Below are positions 59,725-64,000 of a DNA stretch of 64,000 nucleotides, piece after piece. The notes below the pieces were generated by a model. The model saw only the letters and a list, made by a program, of their open reading frames with translations, did no database searches and was not told the origin of the DNA. The first letter of the stretch is position 1, and every line of letters starts with the position of its first letter. This stretch comes from JAFGKK01 sp964521085. GTDB lineage: Bacteria; Chloroflexota; Anaerolineae; Anaerolineales; RBG-16-64-43. Made by a program: the position numbers and the translations under genes. The stretch is from positions 36,357 through 100,356 of the forward strand of contig CAZFPL010000007.1 in the NCBI GenBank assembly GCA_964521085.1. Direction: 5' to 3'.

Positions 59725-59749
59725 AAAAGCGTCCGATGAGGACGCTTTT
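59725..59749. terminator. Bidirectional terminator
   Basis: Perfect 10-bp stem AAAAGCGTCC / GGACGCTTTT with a 5-base loop; T-rich on both strands. It serves the end of the minus-strand phosphoglycerate mutase gene and the plus-strand replication block. Confidence 0.9.
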
Positions 59750-59773
59750 CTCTTTAAGGAAAGAAACCTAGGC

Positions 59774-60985
59774 TTACGCCCCGTATTTCGCCAACCGGCC
59801 GGCGTGCGCCAGAGCCAGCGGCATAAGCTCCGCCGTCGGAAACGTGCCCAGCCCTCCACGGGCGCACAATCGTTCCCCGAAGACGGTCTCCGCATCCGGG
59901 CGCACGGTTTCCGGCGCCCACAGAAGCACCGGAACGGGATGCCAGGAATGGCTCTTGAGTTTGGCGGGGGTGGAATGGTCGCCGGTGATGAGCAACACGT
60001 CCGGCTTGCATGCCAGGAGAGTGGGCAGCGCCGCATCCACCTTTTCGATGGCCTGAACCTTGGCCGGAAAGTCACCATCCTCGCCGCGCGAATCCGTGGC
60101 CTTGATGTGGACGAAGAAGAAATCGAAATCGTTCCAAGCCTTGGCGACGGCGCGGAATTCGTCCTCCGGGGCATCCCCTTCAAAGGCAATCCCCTGCATT
60201 CCCACGAGTTTCGCCACCCCGCGGTACATCGGATACACCGCGACGCAGGCGGGACGGACTTTGAAGATTTCCGCGAATTGCGGAAGGCGCGGATCGCCGG
60301 AGAAACCGCGCAGGGTGAGCATGTTGGCGGGATGGTCGTTGGCCAGAATTTTTCCGGCCTGCGCAATCCATTCGTTGAAAAGGTCCGCCGTCTTCTGCGC
60401 TTTCGGGTCGGTTGGTTTGACCGGGAGCGGGGGAACGCCCGTTTTCTGCGGATCGGTTTCGGTCAGGCAGGAGGAAAGTCCCGGTCCGCGCATCACGACC
60501 ACGAAGCGGTGCTCCTTGACGGGACGGGTTTCCATTTCGACGCCGGCAATTTTTATTTTCGCCAGTTTCTCCACCAGTTTCGACGAAGCTTCGGTGGCGA
60601 TCCGACCGGCGCGCCGGTCGGTGATCTTTCCGCCGGAATCGACCGTGCAAAAATTACCCCGCGCGGCCACGTCGTCGGAGCCGACGTCGACGCCGATTCC
60701 GAACGCTTCCAGCACACCGCGGCCGATGTCGAAGCGCAGCGGATCGTATCCGAACAGGCTGAGGTGACCCGGACCGGAGCCGGGGGTGATGCCGTATCCG
60801 ACCGGATTCATCTGCCCGAGGCAGCCTTCCGCCGCCAGCCGGTTCATATTCGGTTTTTGGGCGGCTTCGAGTTCGGTCGGACCGCCCGCTTCCACGGGCA
60901 ATCCGCCCACGCCGTCCATCACCAACAGGACGATTTTCGTCTGCGCAGTTTGCGCGAGGGACCGCATGAGATCCAAATCCGCCAT
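59774..60985 (-). CDS. apgM: 2,3-bisphosphoglycerate-independent phosphoglycerate mutase, archaeal ApgM type
   Basis: 403 residues. It interconverts 3- and 2-phosphoglycerate in glycolysis/gluconeogenesis. Alkaline-phosphatase-fold metal motifs are VLLVMDGVGGLP at the N-terminus, NPVGYGITPGSGPGHLSLFG with the nucleophilic Ser, FFVHIKATDSRGEDGD and LLITGDHSTP near the C-terminus. The length fits ApgM rather than the 510-residue GpmI. GGAGG lies before the ATG at 60985; the open frame to 61042 runs through a terminator and is rejected. Confidence 0.95.
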   Translation of the reverse strand: MADLDLMRSLAQTAQTKIVLLVMDGVGGLPVEAGGPTELEAAQKPNMNRLAAEGCLGQMNPVGYGITPGSGPGHLSLFGYDPLRFDIGRGVLEAFGIGVDVGSDDVAARGNFCTVDSGGKITDRRAGRIATEASSKLVEKLAKIKIAGVEMETRPVKEHRFVVVMRGPGLSSCLTETDPQKTGVPPLPVKPTDPKAQKTADLFNEWIAQAGKILANDHPANMLTLRGFSGDPRLPQFAEIFKVRPACVAVYPMYRGVAKLVGMQGIAFEGDAPEDEFRAVAKAWNDFDFFFVHIKATDSRGEDGDFPAKVQAIEKVDAALPTLLACKPDVLLITGDHSTPAKLKSHSWHPVPVLLWAPETVRPDAETVFGERLCARGGLGTFPTAELMPLALAHAGRLAKYGA

Positions 60986-61001
60986 AGCAACCTCCATTGG
61001 C

Positions 61002-61034
61002 AAAAAAATCCCGCGCCGGATTTTCGGCGCGGGA
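61002..61034 (-). terminator. Strong terminator between the ABC ATPase gene and apgM
   Basis: Minus strand: perfect 10-bp GC-rich stem TCCCGCGCCG / CGGCGCGGGA, followed by T7. It ends only 17 bases before the apgM start codon and next to its GGAGG site, so apgM must rely on read-through or a start inside this gap. Confidence 0.92.
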
Positions 61035-61059
61035 AGGGACATTCAAAACGGAGCCTCAT

Positions 61060-62160
61060 TCAGCGGACCGTGACCTGCGTATCCCGGTCGAAGACATGGA
61101 TCTGGCTCATGTCGAAGGAAACTTCGAGCCGGTCGCCCATGCGGGCGCGGGTGCGCGGGTCGACGCGGGCGATGAAGGTGTGCTCGCCCGAGACCAGGTA
61201 CAGGAAGACTTCGTTGCCCATCGGCTCGGTCACGTCCACCCGGGTTTCCACGCGCGCGGCCGCGATTCCAGGCGGCGCGAATTGCGGGTCGTGAATGTGC
61301 TCGGGGCGGATGCCGAAGATGACTTCCTTGCCGACACGAGGGGCAAAGCGCTGCGCCTTGTCGGAGGGAACCGGGACGGCGAACGCACCGGCGTCGATGA
61401 AGAGGGTCGAGTCGCTGCGGGTGACTTTCGCGTCGAAGAAGTTCATCGACGGCGAGCCGATGAAGCCGGCCACGAACACGTTGATCGGCTTATCGTAAAG
61501 GACCTGCGGCGTATCGAGCTGCTGCAGGATTCCATCGCGCATGACCGCGATGCGGGTGGCCATGGTCATGGCCTCGGTCTGGTCGTGGGTCACGTAAACG
61601 AAGGTTGTCTGCAGCCGCTGGTGAAGCTTGGAAATGTCGGCGCGGGTTTGGACGCGCAGTTTCGCATCCAGGTTGGAGAGCGGTTCGTCGAGGAGAAACA
61701 CCTGCGGCTCCCGGACGATGGCGCGGCCGAGTGCGACACGCTGGCGCTGACCGCCGGAGAGCTGGCGCGGCTGGCGCTTGAGCATGTCGGTCAGGCCGAG
61801 GACTTCGGCGGCTTCCTTCACGCGCCGGTCGATTTCCGGCCGGGGAACGCGGCGCAGTTTCAGGCCGAAGGCCATGTTGTCGTACACGGTCATGTGCGGG
61901 TAGAGGGCGTACGATTGGAACACCATCGCGATGTCGCGGTCTTTAGGGGCGACGTCGTTCACCACGCGCGTGCCGATCTTGATGATGCCGTTCGTGGCTT
62001 CTTCCAACCCCGCCAAACAGCGCAGTGCGGTGGTCTTTCCGCAACCCGAGGGGCCGACCAGGACGAGAAATTCCTTGTCTTTCACCTCGAGGTTGAGGTC
62101 GTTGAGCGCAACGACACGGTCGAACCGTTTGGTAACGTGCTCAAAAGTAACGCCAGGCAT
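61060..62160 (-). CDS. ugpC: Sugar ABC transporter ATPase, UgpC/MalK/MsmK family
   Basis: 366 residues. Walker A GPSGCGKTT, signature LSGGQRQRVALGRA, Walker B VFLLDEPLSNLD and a C-terminal TOBE/OB-like regulatory domain (FGIRPEHIHDP). No permease or binding-protein genes adjoin, consistent with a shared ATPase serving several carbohydrate importers, as MsmK/MsiK do. AAGGAGA precedes the ATG. Confidence 0.92.
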   Translation of the reverse strand: MPGVTFEHVTKRFDRVVALNDLNLEVKDKEFLVLVGPSGCGKTTALRCLAGLEEATNGIIKIGTRVVNDVAPKDRDIAMVFQSYALYPHMTVYDNMAFGLKLRRVPRPEIDRRVKEAAEVLGLTDMLKRQPRQLSGGQRQRVALGRAIVREPQVFLLDEPLSNLDAKLRVQTRADISKLHQRLQTTFVYVTHDQTEAMTMATRIAVMRDGILQQLDTPQVLYDKPINVFVAGFIGSPSMNFFDAKVTRSDSTLFIDAGAFAVPVPSDKAQRFAPRVGKEVIFGIRPEHIHDPQFAPPGIAAARVETRVDVTEPMGNEVFLYLVSGEHTFIARVDPRTRARMGDRLEVSFDMSQIHVFDRDTQVTVR

Positions 62161-62191
62161 GATGTATCTCCTTTCGGGTTATATGGTGACA

Positions 62192-62219
62192 AAATTATAT
62201 CATGAAATAGCTTTATCAA
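62192..62219 (-). promoter_or_regulatory. Possible promoter of the UgpC-type ATPase gene
   Basis: On the minus strand TTGATA (62214-62219) is followed after 16 bases by TAATTT (62192-62197), inside an AT-rich stretch that also contains TATAAT (62194-62199). About 30 bases before the start codon. Confidence 0.4.
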
Positions 62220-62425
62220 CCTGTAATCTTGCTGAGAATTAAAGCATTCCTTTTCGCCAGGTTGGTTCCTTCGGCCTTGTTTTCCCTCGCTTCCCCGCGC
62301 TTCCATCGCGGGCGGCGTTTGGGATATGGACCCGGCCTGTGGGCGACGATAGGGAATCAATATCATGCAACACGGATTGACGGTGCCAAACTTTCCTGCT
62401 ATCATCCCCTCGCGAAAAATTTCAC

Positions 62426-63742
62426 ATGAAAAAATCACCGGGAAGGCTGGCCGACCGCCTGAAATCCTGGTTGGCTTTGGGAAAAATCTGGTTGACGCCG
62501 GGTATGGGGGTGAAAAGATGGTTGATCGGTCTGGTGACCGGTACGCTGCTGGTCGGGCTTGGGTTTTCCGTTTTCATGCTCGATCTGTACCGCTCCCGGC
62601 CGGATTCCGCGGTCCTTTCCACGCTGGCGCTCAGTTTCATCCCCAGGCCCATCCGAATCGCAGTGCTCTTGCTGGCCGGCGGCGGATTAATCGCTTTTTC
62701 GCTGTGGCGGCTGAGTTTCGCCCTGGTGGCGCCGTTTGCGAAATCCGGAAGAAACGTTCCGGAAATCCTGGCCAGTTACCGGCGGCGGGAACGCGGCCCG
62801 CAGGTCGTCGCGATCGGCGGCGGCCACGGGCTTTCAACCATGCTGCGCGGATTGAAGCAGCGGACCACGAACCTAACGGCGGTGGTCACAGTCGCCGATG
62901 ACGGCGGATCCTCCGGCCGGCTGCGGCGCTCGCTGGGAATCCCACCGCCGGGGGATTTGCGGAATTGCCTGTCGGCGTTGGCGGAAGATGAATCGCTGCT
63001 GACGCAGCTGTTCCAATACCGGTTCGCCGAAGGCGATGGGATCGAAGGCCACGCATTCGGTAATTTGTTCGTCACCGCGCTGGCCGGGGTGACCGGGAGT
63101 TTCGAGCGCGGCCTGATCGAATCCGGCCGGGTGCTTTCAATCTGCGGCAAGGTGGTTCCTTCCACGCTGAGCAACGTCACGCTGGAAGGCGAGTTGATCG
63201 GTGCGCACACCGACGAGGTGCGCCGCGTCAGCGGCGAGGTCCAAATTGCAGCGGTCCCGGGAGCAGTGTGGCGGGTGTGGCTGGAGCCGGAAGAGGTGAG
63301 CGCTTATCCGGGAGCGGTGCAAGCCATCCTCTCAGCGGATTTGATCGTCGCAGGCCCGGGAAGCCTGTTCACCAGCATTCTGCCGAACCTGCTGATCCGG
63401 GAAATCCGCGAGGCGATCACCGCAAGCCGCGCGCTGAAGATTTACGTGTGCAACGTCGCCACCCAGCCTGGAGAAACCGATGGTTTCTCCGTGAAGGACC
63501 ATCTGGACGCGATCGAACGGCACATGGGCTTGAAGCCGTTTCATGGAGTGCTGGTGAACGCGGTTCCCTCCTCCCCGCGCGAGGGTATGGAATGGGTGAG
63601 GGGGCCGATGCCCGAAGGCGGGGTGGTCGTCGTGGAAAAAGATCTCGCCGATGCCAGGCAGGCCGGGCATCATGATCCGCAGAAGCTCGCCGCCGCATTG
63701 ATGGATCTCCTCGAACGGCGGACGACGCTCTTTCATATATAA
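62426..63742 (+). CDS. yvcK: YvcK/CofD-like gluconeogenesis factor with N-terminal membrane segments
   Basis: 438 residues. Two hydrophobic segments (about 30-55 and 65-100) precede the CofD-like domain: VVAIGGGHGLSTMLRGLK, VTVADDGGSSGRLRRSLG, PPPGDLRNCLSAL, EGHAFGNLFVTAL and GPGSLFTSILPNLL. YvcK binds UDP-sugars and, in B. subtilis, is needed for growth on gluconeogenic sources and normal cell shape. It is soluble there, so the membrane anchor is notable. Next downstream is gapA, after a terminator. Confidence 0.92.
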   Translation: MKKSPGRLADRLKSWLALGKIWLTPGMGVKRWLIGLVTGTLLVGLGFSVFMLDLYRSRPDSAVLSTLALSFIPRPIRIAVLLLAGGGLIAFSLWRLSFALVAPFAKSGRNVPEILASYRRRERGPQVVAIGGGHGLSTMLRGLKQRTTNLTAVVTVADDGGSSGRLRRSLGIPPPGDLRNCLSALAEDESLLTQLFQYRFAEGDGIEGHAFGNLFVTALAGVTGSFERGLIESGRVLSICGKVVPSTLSNVTLEGELIGAHTDEVRRVSGEVQIAAVPGAVWRVWLEPEEVSAYPGAVQAILSADLIVAGPGSLFTSILPNLLIREIREAITASRALKIYVCNVATQPGETDGFSVKDHLDAIERHMGLKPFHGVLVNAVPSSPREGMEWVRGPMPEGGVVVVEKDLADARQAGHHDPQKLAAALMDLLERRTTLFHI

Positions 63743-63797
63743 ACAACCTCCCAGTCCCTCCAAGGGTCGGGGATTTCATGCCGCTGTTTGGAAATTC

Positions 63798-63826
63798 CCA
63801 GTATTCATGAAGGAATACTGGTTTTT
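63798..63826 (+). terminator. Intrinsic terminator after yvcK
   Basis: 9-bp perfect stem CCAGTATTC / GAATACTGG with 6-base loop, then T5, between yvcK and gapA. Confidence 0.9.
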
Positions 63827-63865
63827 CAAGACCGTCAACTATCTTTCCTACTCAGGAGGAATACC

Positions 63866-64000
63866 ATGGCTACAAAGGTCGGTATCAACGGATTTGGGCG
63901 CATCGGCCGGCAGGTGCTCAAGGCGATGATCGAGCGCGCCTCCCAGGATCTCGAAGTGGTGGCGATCAACGACCTGTTCGACGTCGACACCAATGCGCAC
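63866..64000 (+). CDS. gapA: Glyceraldehyde-3-phosphate dehydrogenase (5' part only)
   Basis: The first 45 codons are present before the window ends. TKVGINGFGRIGRQVLKAM is the NAD-binding start of GAPDH, followed by VVAINDLFDV. CAGGAGGAATACC precedes the ATG, giving a strong ribosome site. Together with apgM and yvcK it forms a central-carbon neighbourhood. Confidence 0.95.
   Translation, partial: MATKVGINGFGRIGRQVLKAMIERASQDLEVVAINDLFDVDTNAH

Noticed and set aside
59804..61294. Long antisense frames opposite apgM and the ABC ATPase gene
   Set aside because: They cross a terminator and have no ribosome site or recognisable domain; the minus-strand genes carry full catalytic motifs.

Overview
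The window looks like part of a scaffold from a Gram-positive-type or monoderm bacterium, most plausibly a member of the Chloroflexota (class Anaerolineae). Coding density is high, base composition is GC-rich and no LPS-type genes are seen. Several secreted lipoproteins carry Thr/Pro-rich linkers, and there are LysM/M23 and PD40-repeat exported proteins, FakA/DegV fatty-acid kinase genes, paired OsmC genes and a dnaB-dnaD-dnaI block. This assignment is inference from gene content; no rRNA is present. One run of 100 N (841-940) is a scaffold join flanked by an identical 30-bp sequence, so the sequence is a draft and probably a metagenome bin.

Layout. 1-11 kb, minus strand: a cyclophilin and a long translation/transcription operon read nusA-ylxR-infB-rbfA-nrnA-truB-ribF-thyX-like, preceded by two osmC genes and thioredoxin. 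11.5-15 kb, plus strand: scpA, mutL and a PfkB sugar kinase, ending at a bidirectional terminator. 15-23.3 kb, minus: asp23, fakA, two degV (FakB-like) genes, a membrane protein, recG, coaD and a coiled-coil protein. rpmB is divergent from asp23, an arrangement also known from Firmicutes. 23.8-28.5 kb, plus: three tandem paralogues, each LysM + helical lysozyme-like region + M23A-type peptidase, followed by RNase P RNA, a NERD-FHA fusion and a small membrane protein. 31.4-38.4 kb, minus: carotenoid genes (crtI, crtB, a small coupled ORF, a glycosyltransferase), and upstream a cobalamin-riboswitch operon (permease, ATPase, PduO adenosyltransferase). A tRNA-Asn lies just beyond.

38.5-49.5 kb: nucleoside kinase, FAH-family hydrolase and dCTP deaminase (plus); comEA, two DsbA-like oxidoreductases, a GNAT enzyme, a double-HTH regulator and an unusual histidine kinase (minus); an uncharacterised overlapping gene pair (plus); and tRNA-Arg followed by degenerate copies of its own 3' end. 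50-64 kb: NAD(P)HX repair enzyme, M23 peptidase, PD40 lipoprotein, bifunctional nuclease, the helicase/loader block dnaB-dnaD-(double AAA+ DnaI-like), a dispersed palindromic repeat cluster, ApgM-type phosphoglycerate mutase, a UgpC/MsmK ATPase, yvcK and the start of gapA.

The most distinctive items are: the double ThyX protein whose active-site signature is split between its two halves; the double-AAA+ helicase-loader homologue; the LysM/M23A triplication with a variable putative catalytic Glu; the unknown 529/149-residue gene pair; the histidine kinase with zinc-ribbon and GspE-N-like sensor modules; the NERD-FHA fusion; and the repeat array derived from tRNA-Arg. No CRISPR array, transposase, integrase or prophage was seen.
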